Assembly (NCBI RefSeq): GCF_003020585.1
Contig: NZ_PXUE01000001.1
Span: 124,001 to 188,000 of the forward strand
Origin: Chryseobacterium aurantiacum
Lineage (GTDB): Bacteria > Bacteroidota > Bacteroidia > Flavobacteriales > Weeksellaceae
DNA: 64,000 nt
Reading direction: 5' to 3'
The position numbers and the translations under genes were made by a program. The notes under the pieces are model-generated. The model saw only the letters and a list, made by a program, of their open reading frames with translations, was not told the DNA's origin and ran no database searches. Position 1 is the first letter of the stretch. Every line of letters begins with the position of its first letter. Positions 1 through 8,043 of this stretch are shown piece after piece.

Positions 1-427
1 TCAAAGCCCTGAAACTATCGTTACTGACTCTGCAGCTGCAGGTGCTTCGGTAATTACAGATTCTGCTGCTGCTCCTGTTACAGGTGAAGCTGTTGCACCG
101 GTTTCTAACGAACCATCTACTTCTATTGCTTTATCTGAAAGCAGCTTCGATTTTGGAAAAATCAAAAAAGGAGACAAAGTAGAGCACGTATATGAAGTTA
201 CCAATACAGGAAAAAATCCTTTGATTATTTCTGAAGTAAAGCCTGGATGCGGATGTACTGCTCCTGATTTTACAAAAGAACCAATCATGCCTGGTAAAAA
301 AGGAAAAATTACTTTGCATTTTGACTCTTCAAGCTTTGACGGTAACGTTCAGAAGTATGCAGATGTTTTTGCAAACGTAGAAAAAGCTCCAATTAAATTA
401 ACGTTCACTGCGAACATTCAACCATAA
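1..427 (+). CDS. DUF1573 domain protein, 5' end outside window
   Basis: The reading frame is open from position 2 to the TAA at 425-427, so the gene begins upstream of the window. The visible 141 residues start with an Ala/Thr/Ser/Val-rich low-complexity linker, followed by a DUF1573-type beta-sandwich module: a SFDFGKIKKGDKV start, a VTNTGKNPLII core and the hallmark VKPGCGCT motif, ending in LTFTANIQP. DUF1573 proteins of Bacteroidota are exported proteins of unknown function with an immunoglobulin-like (ASH/MSP-like) fold. yajC follows after 4 nt, so the two are probably co-transcribed. Family assignment is confident; function is unknown. Confidence 0.85.
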   Translation, partial: QSPETIVTDSAAAGASVITDSAAAPVTGEAVAPVSNEPSTSIALSESSFDFGKIKKGDKVEHVYEVTNTGKNPLIISEVKPGCGCTAPDFTKEPIMPGKKGKITLHFDSSSFDGNVQKYADVFANVEKAPIKLTFTANIQP

Positions 428-431
428 TAAT

Positions 432-785
432 ATGTTGACATTATTTTTACAGGCACAAGGATCTTCACCAATGATGCTGATCATGATGGGTGTGATGTTT
501 GTAGGGTTTTACTTCCTGATGATAAGACCTCAGATGAGAAAACAGAAGCAGGAAAAAAACTTTCAGGAAAACCTTAAAGTAGGAACAAGAGTAGTTCTTA
601 CCTCTGGTCTTCACGGGAGAATTGCTCAGGTTCAGGATGACGGTTTTGTAATCGAAACATTATCAGGAAAGTTGAAATTCGAAAAAGCAGCTGTTTCCAG
701 AGAAATGACAGAAACTCGTTTTGGAGATAAAGCAAAGACTGCCGACAAAAAAGAAACTCCAGCAACAACTGAAGAGAATAAATAA
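432..785 (+). CDS. yajC: Preprotein translocase subunit YajC
   Basis: This 117-residue protein is a small inner-membrane accessory of the SecDF-YajC complex, which assists Sec-dependent export. It has a short N-terminus, one transmembrane helix at about residues 12-30 (MMLIMMGVMFVGFYFLMIRP), the typical RPQMRKQKQ basic flank, then a small domain with VGTRVVLTSGLHGRI (YajC signature) and a charged Lys/Glu/Thr tail. Length and domain order fit the family. It lies 4 nt after the DUF1573 gene and is followed by a strong hairpin terminator, so it ends that transcription unit. Confidence 0.95.
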   Translation: MLTLFLQAQGSSPMMLIMMGVMFVGFYFLMIRPQMRKQKQEKNFQENLKVGTRVVLTSGLHGRIAQVQDDGFVIETLSGKLKFEKAAVSREMTETRFGDKAKTADKKETPATTEENK

Positions 786-802
786 TTCAGTTTGAAAATA
801 CA

Positions 803-844
803 AGCTGCGGCGGGTGAACGAAGTTCACCCGCCGCAGCTTTTTT
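803..844 (+). terminator. Rho-independent terminator after yajC
   Basis: A perfect 17-bp GC-rich stem (AGCTGCGGCGGGTGAAC with its complement) closes a 3-nt GAA loop and runs into six T residues. It is placed 18 nt after the yajC stop codon. Confidence 0.92.
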
Positions 845-870
845 ATGCCCCTTACTTTTAAAAAAGAAAT

Positions 871-878
871 TATCTTTG
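871..878 (+). promoter_or_regulatory. TAnnTTTG -7 box of the SDR gene
   Basis: TATCTTTG matches the Bacteroidota -7 consensus exactly. It ends only 4 nt before the ATG at 883, so the transcript would start at or next to the start codon (leaderless). No clear TTG lies at -33. Confidence 0.55.
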
Positions 879-882
879 CCCC

Positions 883-1617
883 ATGAATCAAAACACAAAC
901 AAAACTGTTCTTATCCTTGGTGCTAATTCAGATGTGGCAAAGCAATGCATCAGGCAATATCTTGGAAAAGGTTTTTCAGTAATAGCTGCTTCACGAAATA
1001 CACAATCTCTGGAGAATTTTATTCAGGATAATAATCTGGATCAATCTAAGTGTTCAGTTTTGTATTTTGATGCTGCTGATTTTGATTCTCATCAGAAATT
1101 CTATTCAGAACTTCCCGTAAAGCCTCATATTGTGGTTTATGCTGCTGGTTTTTTGGTAGATAATCAAAAAGCACTCACTGATTTTAAAGGTGCAAAGCAG
1201 ATGATGGAAGTTAATTATATGGGGGGAGTTTCTATTCTAAGCATTATTGCCATGGATGAAAGCAACCGTAACCTGGAAAGAATCATTGGATTATCTTCAT
1301 TATCAGGAGTGAGAGGGCGAAAAAGTAATTTTGTTTACGGAAGTACAAAAGCAGCTTTCACACAATATCTCGCAGGTTTAAGACAGGAATTGGCTTCCAG
1401 AAAAATAATGGTTAATGCCTTAGTTATAGGTTATATCAGAACAAAGATTAATGAAGGATTAGAATTGAATGAATCCTTGATAATGGAGCCGGATTATGTA
1501 GCGAAATTTATTGTTAATGCCGGAAATTCTTTTACCATCGTTCCCAATTTTAAATGGAAAATAATTTATCACATTCTTAGGCTCTTACCGGAAAGCCTAG
1601 CCGCAAAACTACCTTAG
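883..1617 (+). CDS. SDR family NAD(P)-dependent oxidoreductase
   Basis: This 244-residue short-chain dehydrogenase has a Rossmann N-terminus VLILGANSDVAKQC, where the usual third glycine of the cofactor loop is replaced, as in atypical SDRs. It also shows the VYAAG segment, a catalytic serine in LSSLSG, and the catalytic YGSTK (YxxxK) about 12 residues later. VNALVIGYIRTKI is the family's post-catalytic strand. The C-terminal basic/hydrophobic stretch could contact the membrane. The substrate cannot be read from the sequence; it resembles decaprenyl-ribose-reductase-like SDRs, but that is weak inference. The start is fixed by the promoter box just upstream. It is monocistronic, between the yajC terminator and a gene-free gap. 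Confidence 0.88.
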   Translation: MNQNTNKTVLILGANSDVAKQCIRQYLGKGFSVIAASRNTQSLENFIQDNNLDQSKCSVLYFDAADFDSHQKFYSELPVKPHIVVYAAGFLVDNQKALTDFKGAKQMMEVNYMGGVSILSIIAMDESNRNLERIIGLSSLSGVRGRKSNFVYGSTKAAFTQYLAGLRQELASRKIMVNALVIGYIRTKINEGLELNESLIMEPDYVAKFIVNAGNSFTIVPNFKWKIIYHILRLLPESLAAKLP

Positions 1618-2002
1618 CCATAGGATGAAAAATAATGTTTTTACAACTTAAAAACAGTTGATTCCATTTTCTATTTATAAGCCTTAAATTAAAAAAAAAT
1701 GTTCTTTTATTAACAAATAAGAGATTTTAATCTTTGAAAAAGATACTTCGGTATTTTTTTTGTTATTATAGAAACCAAACTATTTCTTCCCAGCAAGAAA
1801 TTTCTAAAATGATCATTGGTAAAGCAGCAATCATCTTTTCTGCTACCCATCTATTTTAATTCATAATACTATTGACTTTCACTCTAAAGGTTAAGGTTAA
1901 ATTTTCTTTTGAAAATAGATTATGTTTTTGTTCAATTTCATTTTAAAATCCTTTTGCCAAAGAAATTAATAGGCTAGTACAAAAAATAAGTAGTATATAA
2001 AA
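1618..2002. other. Gene-free gap with a weak promoter
   Basis: This 385-nt AT-rich gap separates the SDR gene from mscS. I see no open reading frame of coding character and no terminator hairpin. The only structure worth naming is a possible promoter near its right end (1928-1956). Confidence 0.5.
1928..1956 (+). promoter_or_regulatory. Possible promoter of mscS
   Basis: TTG at 1928-1930 is followed after 18 nt by TCCTTTTG (1949-1956), an imperfect TAnnTTTG box. The predicted start of transcription is about 40 nt before the ATG. Confidence 0.35.
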
Positions 2003-2857
2003 ATGGACGATTTAAAATTGAATAACATTCAGCAACATTGGGATACCTTAATTACTTCAGCAATTTCGTGGGCACCAAGAATTTTTACGGCAGTTATTTC
2101 TGCATTACTGATTTACCTAATCGGTTCCTGGATGATAAGAATGATTAAGAAGCTTGCTGCAAAAGGCTTCAAAAAACGTAATATGGAAGCTTCATTACAG
2201 CATTTCCTTTTAAATATTATCAATTGGGGGCTTAATATTCTGCTTTTTATTGTTGTAGTAACTCAATTGGGAGTACAAACCTCTGCATTTGTTGCAATGA
2301 TTGGTGCAGCAGGTTTGGCTATAGGTTTAGCCCTGCAGGGGTCTTTGACCAATTTCGCAGGAGGAATTCTTATATTATTATTAAAACCATTTAAGATAGG
2401 AGACTTTATCTCTACCAATTCCGGGGCTTCAGGAACAGTACAGGCAATAGATATTTTTCATACAAAATTGGTTACACCGCAAAACCACTTAATTGTTATT
2501 CCTAATGGAGTAGTTTCAAACAATAGCATTACTAATTTCACCCAGTTAGGTACCCGAAGAACATCATTAGATATTGGGGTTGCTTATGATGCCGACCTTA
2601 AGAAAACAAAAGATATATTAATGGGAGTCATTAAAAATAATGAATATGCCCTTACGGATCCTGCGCCACAAGTGGTAGTAACAACGCTTGGTGATAGTGC
2701 AATCAATTTATCAATAAGAGTTAGCTCTTCCACAGAAAATTTCTGGAAAATGAATGAAGAACTCATCATTGATTGTAAAGAATCTTTAGATAAAGCCGGC
2801 ATAGGAATCCCCTTTCCACAAAGAGACGTTCATGTTTATCAAAAACAATCAATATAA
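2003..2857 (+). CDS. Small-conductance mechanosensitive channel, MscS family
   Basis: The 284 residues form a classic minimal MscS channel: three predicted membrane helices (about 20-42, 68-88 and 92-120), with the pore-lining TM3 rich in Gly and Ala (VAMIGAAGLAIGLALQGSLT) followed by NFAGGILILLLKPFKIGD at the start of the beta domain. The cytoplasmic part contains the conserved VVIPNGVVSNNSITNF stretch and a C-terminal alpha/beta domain. Such channels sit in the inner membrane and release solutes on hypo-osmotic shock. Length equals the E. coli MscS type. It is followed by its own terminator. Confidence 0.95.
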   Translation: MDDLKLNNIQQHWDTLITSAISWAPRIFTAVISALLIYLIGSWMIRMIKKLAAKGFKKRNMEASLQHFLLNIINWGLNILLFIVVVTQLGVQTSAFVAMIGAAGLAIGLALQGSLTNFAGGILILLLKPFKIGDFISTNSGASGTVQAIDIFHTKLVTPQNHLIVIPNGVVSNNSITNFTQLGTRRTSLDIGVAYDADLKKTKDILMGVIKNNEYALTDPAPQVVVTTLGDSAINLSIRVSSSTENFWKMNEELIIDCKESLDKAGIGIPFPQRDVHVYQKQSI

Positions 2858-2876
2858 CTTTGATTTTAAATAATAG

Positions 2877-2912
2877 AAAAATCCTGCATCAATCATAATG
2901 CAGGATTTTTTT
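2877..2912 (+). terminator. Terminator after mscS
   Basis: AAAAATCCTGCAT and ATGCAGGATTTTT pair around an 8-nt loop and end in a T tract. The spacing is 20 nt from the mscS stop. Confidence 0.9.
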
Positions 2913-2932
2913 CACGTAAATAAAAGATTTTG

Positions 2933-2976
2933 TTGTCAAATGACAATTGTTTTTACCTTTCACTTTTATACCTTTA
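2933..2976 (+). promoter_or_regulatory. Crp/Fnr-type operator plus promoter of the Crp/Fnr gene
   Basis: TTGTCAAATGACAA (2933-2946) is a perfect palindrome with 6-bp arms around AA. A TTG at 2947-2949 and TACCTTTA at 2969-2976 (19-nt spacing) form the promoter. The operator centre lies 29.5 bp before the -7 box, so at about -42 from the predicted start, the position expected for class II activation. The same geometry recurs before purA and the MATE gene. This suggests autoregulation by the adjacent gene product (inference). Confidence 0.65.
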
Positions 2977-2988
2977 TATTTCCAATTC

Positions 2989-3573
2989 ATGGGCAAAAAA
3001 ACTATGGAAGAACTTTTTAATTACATCAAGAAATTTGGGCTGTTGAATGAACAGGATGAATTACTCATTGCTGAGGGTATTCAGGAGATTTCTGTACGTA
3101 AAGGAGAAGTTTTTGTGGAAGCAGGAAAAGTAAGTCAGAAAATTGCCTTTGTAAAGGAGGGGGTTTTCCGGTCTTTGTATTACAATAAAGAAGGAGATGA
3201 CTTTACCCGCTACTTTATTTATGAGGGAAGATTTATCGGAGATTTTCAAGGATTTACAGATCAGCTGCCTGCCCACGAATATATTGAAGCCATTACGGAT
3301 GCCGTTCTTCTGGTTATTGACTTGAAGTATTTCAAAACCCTTGAAGAAAAGATTGCCATTTGGCCTGTTTTATTTGCAAGAATTCATGGTTTTGTGGCAG
3401 AGAATAAACTTAAGGTCGCAAGTATCATGCTTAATCAGGATGCAAAAGCCCGTTATACCCATTTTCTGAATCATTATCCCGGTTTGGCAAACAGAGTTCC
3501 ACAATCTATGCTGGCCTCTTATCTGGGGGTTACTCCATCTTCCTTAAGCCGCATTAGAAGAAACATCGTATAG
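2989..3573 (+). CDS. Crp/Fnr family transcriptional regulator
   Basis: The 194-residue protein has an N-terminal cyclic-nucleotide-binding-like beta-barrel (about 20-115: RKGEVFVEAGKVSQKIAFVKEG... GRFIGDFQGF), a dimerisation helix region, and a short C-terminal helix-turn-helix (SMLASYLGVTPSSLSRIRR). A longer reading from a TTG at 2947 exists, but that TTG is the promoter -33 element, so ATG 2989 (or ATG 3004) is the real start. The barrel lacks an obvious full cAMP pocket signature, and no cysteine cluster for Fe-S is visible, so the ligand is unknown. It probably controls itself, purA and the MATE exporter through shared palindromes. Confidence 0.9.
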   Translation: MGKKTMEELFNYIKKFGLLNEQDELLIAEGIQEISVRKGEVFVEAGKVSQKIAFVKEGVFRSLYYNKEGDDFTRYFIYEGRFIGDFQGFTDQLPAHEYIEAITDAVLLVIDLKYFKTLEEKIAIWPVLFARIHGFVAENKLKVASIMLNQDAKARYTHFLNHYPGLANRVPQSMLASYLGVTPSSLSRIRRNIV

Positions 3574-3720
3574 AATCTTAAGTAACAATTAAGAACTTTA
3601 ATGTTTACGGTCTTTACAGGCAAACTATAAAACGTGATTGCAAACTACCTCTAGCTTTGCTTTCAACTATCATCACTACTTTTTACACTCTATATCATGC
3701 ATTATAGAAATTGATCCTTT

Positions 3721-3764
3721 TTGCCAAATGACAATGGCCTCCTTTTTAAACCTCCATAGCTTTG
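3721..3764 (+). promoter_or_regulatory. Crp/Fnr-type operator plus promoter of purA
   Basis: TTGCCAAATGACAA (3721-3734) differs by one base from the palindrome in front of the Crp/Fnr gene. Its centre is again exactly 29.5 bp before the first base of a perfect -7 box TAGCTTTG (3757-3764). No TTG occurs at -33, consistent with a promoter that needs an activator. Confidence 0.65.
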
Positions 3765-3783
3765 CATCATAAAATTTAAATAT

Positions 3784-5052
3784 ATGGATATCGTATTAGG
3801 ATTGCAGTGGGGTGATGAAGGAAAGGGAAAGTTTATTGATCTGATCAGTGAAAATTATGACATTACAGCACGTTTTAATGGAGGTTCCAATGCTGGACAT
3901 AGTATAGAGCGAAATGGACAGAGAATTACACTTAAAATGATTCCCTCAGGAATTTTTATGAAGAATGTTCTGAATGTTATCGGGACAGGAACGGTTCTTG
4001 ATCCTGTGAGCTTTAAAAAGGAAATTTTAAATCTTAAGATATTTGACGGAAGTATTCAGCCGGAAAAAAATATAATCATTTCCCGAAAAGCACATTTCGT
4101 ACTACCTACCCACAAGCTTTTGGATATTTTCATGGAGGAAAGCCCAGAGTATACAACGATTGGGACAACAAAAAATGGAATTGCACAAGCTTATTCAAAT
4201 AAAATTTTAAGACAAAACCTAAGGGTTGGAGATCTGTTTTCACCTGATTTTAAAAGTAGAGTAGAACAGGTAATGGAAAGGGAATACAGATTTATTGCCG
4301 AAAGAAATATGGAGCTGCCTTCTCTGGAATCTATTACTACAGAGTTTTTTGAGGCGGTAGACTTTCTAAAGCAATTCAATATTACGGAAACAGAAATTGT
4401 TTTGAATAAGGCTTTATCTGATGGAAAAAAAATATTGGGAGAAGGTTCCCAGGCAGCAATGCTGGATATTGATCATGGTACCTATCCTCATGTAACCTCA
4501 TCTTCAACAACAGCTGCGGGAGCTTGCAGCGGATTAGGTATATCACCGAAAAAAATAGGTGAAATCTATGGGATTGCAAAAGCATATTGCACAAGGGTTG
4601 GTAACGGTGTATTCCCCACTGAGCTTTTTGATGAACTGGGTAATGAAATCAGAATCAAAGGGAATGAGTTTGGGTCCAATACAGGGCGTCCCAGAAGAAT
4701 TGGCTGGCTGGATCTGCCCGCTTTAAAATATGCAGTGATGATCAATGGGGTTACCCATTTAGTACTGACTAAAGCTGATGTTTTAAGCGGATTGAAGTCT
4801 GTTGCAGTATGTACACAGTATGAATTGGAAGACGGAACAATTCAGTCTGTTTCCGGAATACTTCCTGAAACTGCCAAGCCCATCTTAAAATGGATGAATG
4901 GCTGGGATGCAGACTTTTCAATTATTAAGGATCCTACAGCACTTCCGCAAGAACTAATGGATTTCCTTTCGTTTTTAGAAGAGGAGTTGGAAATTCCTGT
5001 GACTTATCTTTCTACCGGTCCGGGAAGAGAACAAATATTGAAAATGAAATAA
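3784..5052 (+). CDS. purA: Adenylosuccinate synthetase
   Basis: The 422-residue enzyme joins IMP and aspartate with GTP hydrolysis to adenylosuccinate, the first committed step to AMP. The N-terminal GLQWGDEGKGK loop carries the catalytic Asp, NAGHS carries the catalytic His, and IGTTKNGIAQAY, GEGSQAAMLDIDHGTYP and CTRVGNGVFPTELFD are family motifs. TKADVLSGL binds the guanine. The retained Asp argues against a PurZ-type (2-aminoadenine) variant. The operator shared with the Crp/Fnr gene upstream suggests regulated expression. The sequence looks rather divergent from what I remember of the housekeeping PurA of this genus, so it may be a paralogue; I cannot verify this here. Confidence 0.92.
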   Translation: MDIVLGLQWGDEGKGKFIDLISENYDITARFNGGSNAGHSIERNGQRITLKMIPSGIFMKNVLNVIGTGTVLDPVSFKKEILNLKIFDGSIQPEKNIIISRKAHFVLPTHKLLDIFMEESPEYTTIGTTKNGIAQAYSNKILRQNLRVGDLFSPDFKSRVEQVMEREYRFIAERNMELPSLESITTEFFEAVDFLKQFNITETEIVLNKALSDGKKILGEGSQAAMLDIDHGTYPHVTSSSTTAAGACSGLGISPKKIGEIYGIAKAYCTRVGNGVFPTELFDELGNEIRIKGNEFGSNTGRPRRIGWLDLPALKYAVMINGVTHLVLTKADVLSGLKSVAVCTQYELEDGTIQSVSGILPETAKPILKWMNGWDADFSIIKDPTALPQELMDFLSFLEEELEIPVTYLSTGPGREQILKMK

Positions 5053-5068
5053 TTTTCTATAATTATAA

Positions 5069-5092
5069 AAGCGGGAGTTATTTCCCGCTTTC
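5069..5092. terminator. Bidirectional terminator between purA and a convergent gene
   Basis: AAGCGGGA and TCCCGCTT pair around a short loop, with A/T runs on both sides. The hairpin overlaps the stop codon region (5078) of the minus-strand gene, so it serves purA and the convergent gene. Confidence 0.7.
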
Positions 5093-5695
5093 ATTTTGTT
5101 TTTTCCAGTTTTTTATGAATTCCAGATCCAGATAATAATTGGTTGGAATGTATTTGTCAAAGTAAACCTTTGTTGAGCTGTATTGCTGAAAAATTTCTTT
5201 TAATTGTATCTTATCAATATTTGTAAAAGCAGTAAGTGTAATTAAAGAATTGTTTTGGATGTGTTCAATGGTAATTTTGGATTTTACAAACTCAATATCT
5301 TCTTTATTGTAGAAAATATTAGCATAATCATTTTGGTCTTTACCAACTCCAAAAACATAATTCTCTATAATACAGCGACTCAAATCTATATTTTCATAGA
5401 TTTTGTGACGTTTTATATCTTGAATAACAATGTCTTTATTAAAATTTTCAAGAGGAAATCCTTTTTCACTTTCAATAATCGAATGAATATAATAGTAAAT
5501 AGGAGCAAGGATAAGAATTCCGATTACAAAATAACCAGCCTTAAAATCTAAATTACTTTTATATTTTGAATAACCAATTCCGTGATAAAAACAAAGGAGG
5601 CCAACCAGCCAAATGATATTGATTGCCCATTTCCATGGTGTCTTTTTTTTATTTTTCGGAAGAGGAGTGCTTGGCTTTTCCTCGAATGTATTCAT
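5078..5695 (-). CDS. Hypothetical two-helix membrane protein
   Basis: This 205-residue protein has a Lys/Pro-rich cytoplasmic N-terminus (about 1-23), two transmembrane helices (about 24-42 and 55-72) and a hydrophilic C-terminal domain of about 130 residues with many Asn, Ile and Lys. I recognise no family. It lies directly downstream of aspS on the same strand but after the aspS terminator, and converges on purA. It may be expressed by read-through, since no good promoter box is visible in the 60-nt gap. Confidence 0.7.
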   Translation of the reverse strand: MNTFEEKPSTPLPKNKKKTPWKWAINIIWLVGLLCFYHGIGYSKYKSNLDFKAGYFVIGILILAPIYYYIHSIIESEKGFPLENFNKDIVIQDIKRHKIYENIDLSRCIIENYVFGVGKDQNDYANIFYNKEDIEFVKSKITIEHIQNNSLITLTAFTNIDKIQLKEIFQQYSSTKVYFDKYIPTNYYLDLEFIKNWKKQNESGK

Positions 5696-5718
5696 CTGTT
5701 GAATTTTCTTTTTAGATA

Positions 5719-5746
5719 TAAAAAAAGCGGGGCAAATACCCCGCTT
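5719..5746 (-). terminator. Terminator of aspS
   Basis: On the minus strand AGCGGGG and CCCCGCT pair around TATTTG (5726-5745) and run into seven T residues just after the aspS stop. Confidence 0.92.
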
Positions 5747-5751
5747 CTAAT

Positions 5752-7506
5752 TTATGCTTTTAAATTCAATTTCAGTTCAAGTTCATCGAGCTGTGCATCA
5801 GCAATAGAAGCCGGCGCGTCAATCATTACATCACGACCTGAGTTATTCTTAGGGAATGCGATATAATCTCTGATTACTTCGTTTCCGTCAAGAATCGCCA
5901 CCAAACGGTCAAAACCAAACGCCAAACCACCATGTGGAGGTGCTCCATACTTAAAGGCATTCATTAGGAATCCGAACTGAGCCTCAGCTTCTTCTTTTGT
6001 GAATCCTAATAAATCAAACATTTTAGATTGCAGATCTCTGTCAAAAATTCTGATAGATCCACCTCCAATTTCGTTTCCGTTCAGTACCATATCATAAGCG
6101 TTTGCTCTTGCCTTACCAGGATCAGTTTCTAATAAATGAAAATCTTCAGGTTTTGGAGAGGTAAAAGGGTGGTGCATTGCGTGGTATCTTTCGGTATCTT
6201 CATCCCATTCCAATAGAGGGAAGTCAACTACCCAAAGTGGTGCAAATACATTTCCTTTTCTTAATCCCAAACGGTTTCCAAGTTCCATTCTCAATGCAGA
6301 AAGCTGAGCTCTTACCTTGTTTTCGTTTCCTGAAAGAATCAACATTAAGTCTCCTTCTTTTGCTCCAAATTTTTCAATGATCTTACCAAGGTCTTCTTCA
6401 TTATAGAACTTGTTAACAGATGAGGTTTTCACTCCATCATTCTGGAATTTTGCCCAAACCATTCCTGAAGCTCCAACCTGAGGACGTTTTACCCAGTCTA
6501 CAAGCTCATCAATCTGCTTTCTTGTATATTCTGCACATCCTTCAACATTAATTCCAACAACCAGTTCTGCTTCATCAAATATTTTAAAGTCTTTTCCTTT
6601 TACAAGCTCATTAAGCTCTACAAACTCCATCCCAAAACGAATATCCGGCTTATCATTTCCGTATTTTCTCATCGCATCTGCGAAAGTCATTCTTGGGAAA
6701 TCTCCGAATTCCTGACCTGTAATATCCTTTATAAGGGTTTTAGTCATTCCCTCGAAAACATTCATTACATCTTCCTGCTCTACAAAAGCCATCTCGCAGT
6801 CGATTTGTGTAAATTCCGGCTGTCTGTCAGCTCTTAAATCCTCATCACGGAAACATTTTACAATCTGGAAATACTTATCCATACCACCTACCATCAAAAG
6901 CTGTTTGAATGTCTGTGGAGACTGTGGCAAAGCGTAAAACTGCCCGGGATTCATTCTGCTTGGTACAACAAAGTCTCTTGCTCCTTCTGGCGTAGATTTA
7001 ATTAAAACAGGAGTTTCTACTTCAATGAAACCTTCATCAGATAAATAATTTCTTACTTTCTGAGCCATTTTATGACGGAAAATCAATTTATCCTTTACCG
7101 GATTTCTTCTGATATCAAGGTAACGGTATTTCATTCTTAATTCCTCACCACCGTCAGTTTCATCTTCAATGGTGAATGGAGGAAGTTGGGAATCATTTAG
7201 AATTGTTAGTTTCTCAACTAAAATTTCAATTTCTCCTGTAGGAATATTAGGATTTTTACTTACTCTTTCAATTACTTTTCCGGTAGCCTGAATGACAAAT
7301 TCACGCCCCAATTTTTTAGCTTCTTCCATCAATTGTGCTGAAGAACGCTCCTGGTCAAGAACCAATTGGGTAATTCCGTAACGATCTCGAAGATCTACCC
7401 AAATCATAAATCCTTTATCACGGATAGTCTGTACCCATCCTGATAGTGTAACTTCTTCATTCAGATTTTTCAGAGATAGCTCTCCGTTTGTGTGCGATCG
7501 AAACAT
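5752..7506 (-). CDS. aspS: Aspartate-tRNA ligase
   Basis: The class II synthetase charges tRNA-Asp. The N-terminal OB-fold anticodon-binding domain (about 1-105: [22 protein letters not shown]) is followed by the catalytic core with motif 2 ([18 protein letters not shown]), the bacterial GAD insertion domain (about 280-410), and motif 3 ([13 protein letters not shown]). I start the gene at 7506 ([12 protein letters not shown]), which matches the family; a seven-residue longer reading from 7527 has no support. The product is then 584 residues, the usual bacterial length. The promoter box lies at 7565-7572 with a hairpin in the leader. Confidence 0.97.
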   Translation of the reverse strand: MFRSHTNGELSLKNLNEEVTLSGWVQTIRDKGFMIWVDLRDRYGITQLVLDQERSSAQLMEEAKKLGREFVIQATGKVIERVSKNPNIPTGEIEILVEKLTILNDSQLPPFTIEDETDGGEELRMKYRYLDIRRNPVKDKLIFRHKMAQKVRNYLSDEGFIEVETPVLIKSTPEGARDFVVPSRMNPGQFYALPQSPQTFKQLLMVGGMDKYFQIVKCFRDEDLRADRQPEFTQIDCEMAFVEQEDVMNVFEGMTKTLIKDITGQEFGDFPRMTFADAMRKYGNDKPDIRFGMEFVELNELVKGKDFKIFDEAELVVGINVEGCAEYTRKQIDELVDWVKRPQVGASGMVWAKFQNDGVKTSSVNKFYNEEDLGKIIEKFGAKEGDLMLILSGNENKVRAQLSALRMELGNRLGLRKGNVFAPLWVVDFPLLEWDEDTERYHAMHHPFTSPKPEDFHLLETDPGKARANAYDMVLNGNEIGGGSIRIFDRDLQSKMFDLLGFTKEEAEAQFGFLMNAFKYGAPPHGGLAFGFDRLVAILDGNEVIRDYIAFPKNNSGRDVMIDAPASIADAQLDELELKLNLKA

Positions 7507-7531
7507 AATTATTTGTTTAAAGTTCAATGTT

Positions 7532-7551
7532 TAAGGTTCAGCTTCGAACCT
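7532..7551. repeat. Inverted repeat in the aspS leader
   Basis: AAGGTTC and GAACCTT are separated by 6 nt, followed on the plus strand by eight T residues. On the minus strand it would form a hairpin between the aspS promoter and start codon; on the plus strand it looks like a terminator, but no plus-strand gene ends here. Its role is unknown. Confidence 0.5.
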
Positions 7552-7564
7552 TTTTTTTCGTTTG

Positions 7565-7572
7565 CAAAGATA
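7565..7572 (-). promoter_or_regulatory. TAnnTTTG -7 box of aspS
   Basis: The minus strand reads TATCTTTG, a perfect -7 element about 58 nt before the aspS ATG. No TTG is found at the expected -33. Confidence 0.55.
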
Positions 7573-7597
7573 AGATTTTTACAGGTTTTATAAATAA

Positions 7598-7618
7598 AAA
7601 AAACTCCCTTTCGGAAGT
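7598..7618 (-). terminator. Terminator of the ankyrin gene
   Basis: On the minus strand ACTTCC-GAAA-GGGAGT forms a short stem with a GNRA tetraloop, followed by a T tract. It lies 25 nt after the stop of the ankyrin gene. Confidence 0.75.
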
Positions 7619-7642
7619 TTTTGAATATTGTTTTTTGATTTT

Positions 7643-8002
7643 TTAGTTCGTGTTACCACCTCTGGCAATTAATAATTTTATAGTCTCAGGATTTTTTCCT
7701 ATCTCTGCCAATTCAAGAGGTGTTTGGTTTTGGCATTTCTTATTCACATTTACCTTATTGTCTAACAGAAAAGCTATAAGAGTGTTTTTCCCAGATAATG
7801 CACTGAAACCAAGTGGAGAAAATGATTCGTTTCCTACCATGAAACACTTATTATAATCCCCTGGGGTAAACTGCTTTTTAAATGTTGCAATATCATCAGA
7901 ATGAATGGATTTCATTTTGTCCTGAGTCATTTTCTGAGCTGACAGCATATTGGCAGATGCTAAAATTCCAAAAAGAAAAATTGTAGAGATTATTTTTTTC
8001 AT
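7643..8002 (-). CDS. Exported ankyrin-repeat protein
   Basis: The 119-residue protein has a cleavable signal peptide (about 1-22, MKKIISTIFLFGILASANML then SAQ). After it come roughly two ankyrin repeats: FSALSGKNTLIAFLLDNKVNVNKK and TPLELAEIGKNPETIKLLIARG. Ankyrin repeats bind proteins, and a periplasmic location is likely. It is transcribed divergently from the MATE exporter and shares its intergenic region with the Crp/Fnr-type operators there. Confidence 0.85.
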   Translation of the reverse strand: MKKIISTIFLFGILASANMLSAQKMTQDKMKSIHSDDIATFKKQFTPGDYNKCFMVGNESFSPLGFSALSGKNTLIAFLLDNKVNVNKKCQNQTPLELAEIGKNPETIKLLIARGGNTN

Positions 8003-8024
8003 AAGAATTATTTTTAAGAATGTA

Positions 8025-8032
8025 CAAATCTA
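8025..8032 (-). promoter_or_regulatory. TAnnTTTG -7 box of the ankyrin gene
   Basis: The minus strand reads TAGATTTG, a perfect -7 box about 22 nt before the ATG at 8002. The operator at 8044-8057 lies immediately upstream, near the -33 region. Confidence 0.55.
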
Positions 8033-8043
8033 ATTAATTTTTA

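Noticed and set aside
2947-2988. Extended N-terminus of the Crp/Fnr protein from TTG 2947
   Set aside because: The TTG is the promoter -33 element and the added residues would be encoded upstream of the predicted transcript start.
3784-3920. PurZ-type (2-aminoadenine pathway) enzyme instead of PurA
   Set aside because: The WGDEGKGK loop retains the catalytic Asp that PurZ enzymes replace.
7506-7527. Longer aspS start at 7527
   Set aside because: The added seven residues are not found in the family; [12 protein letters not shown] is the usual beginning.
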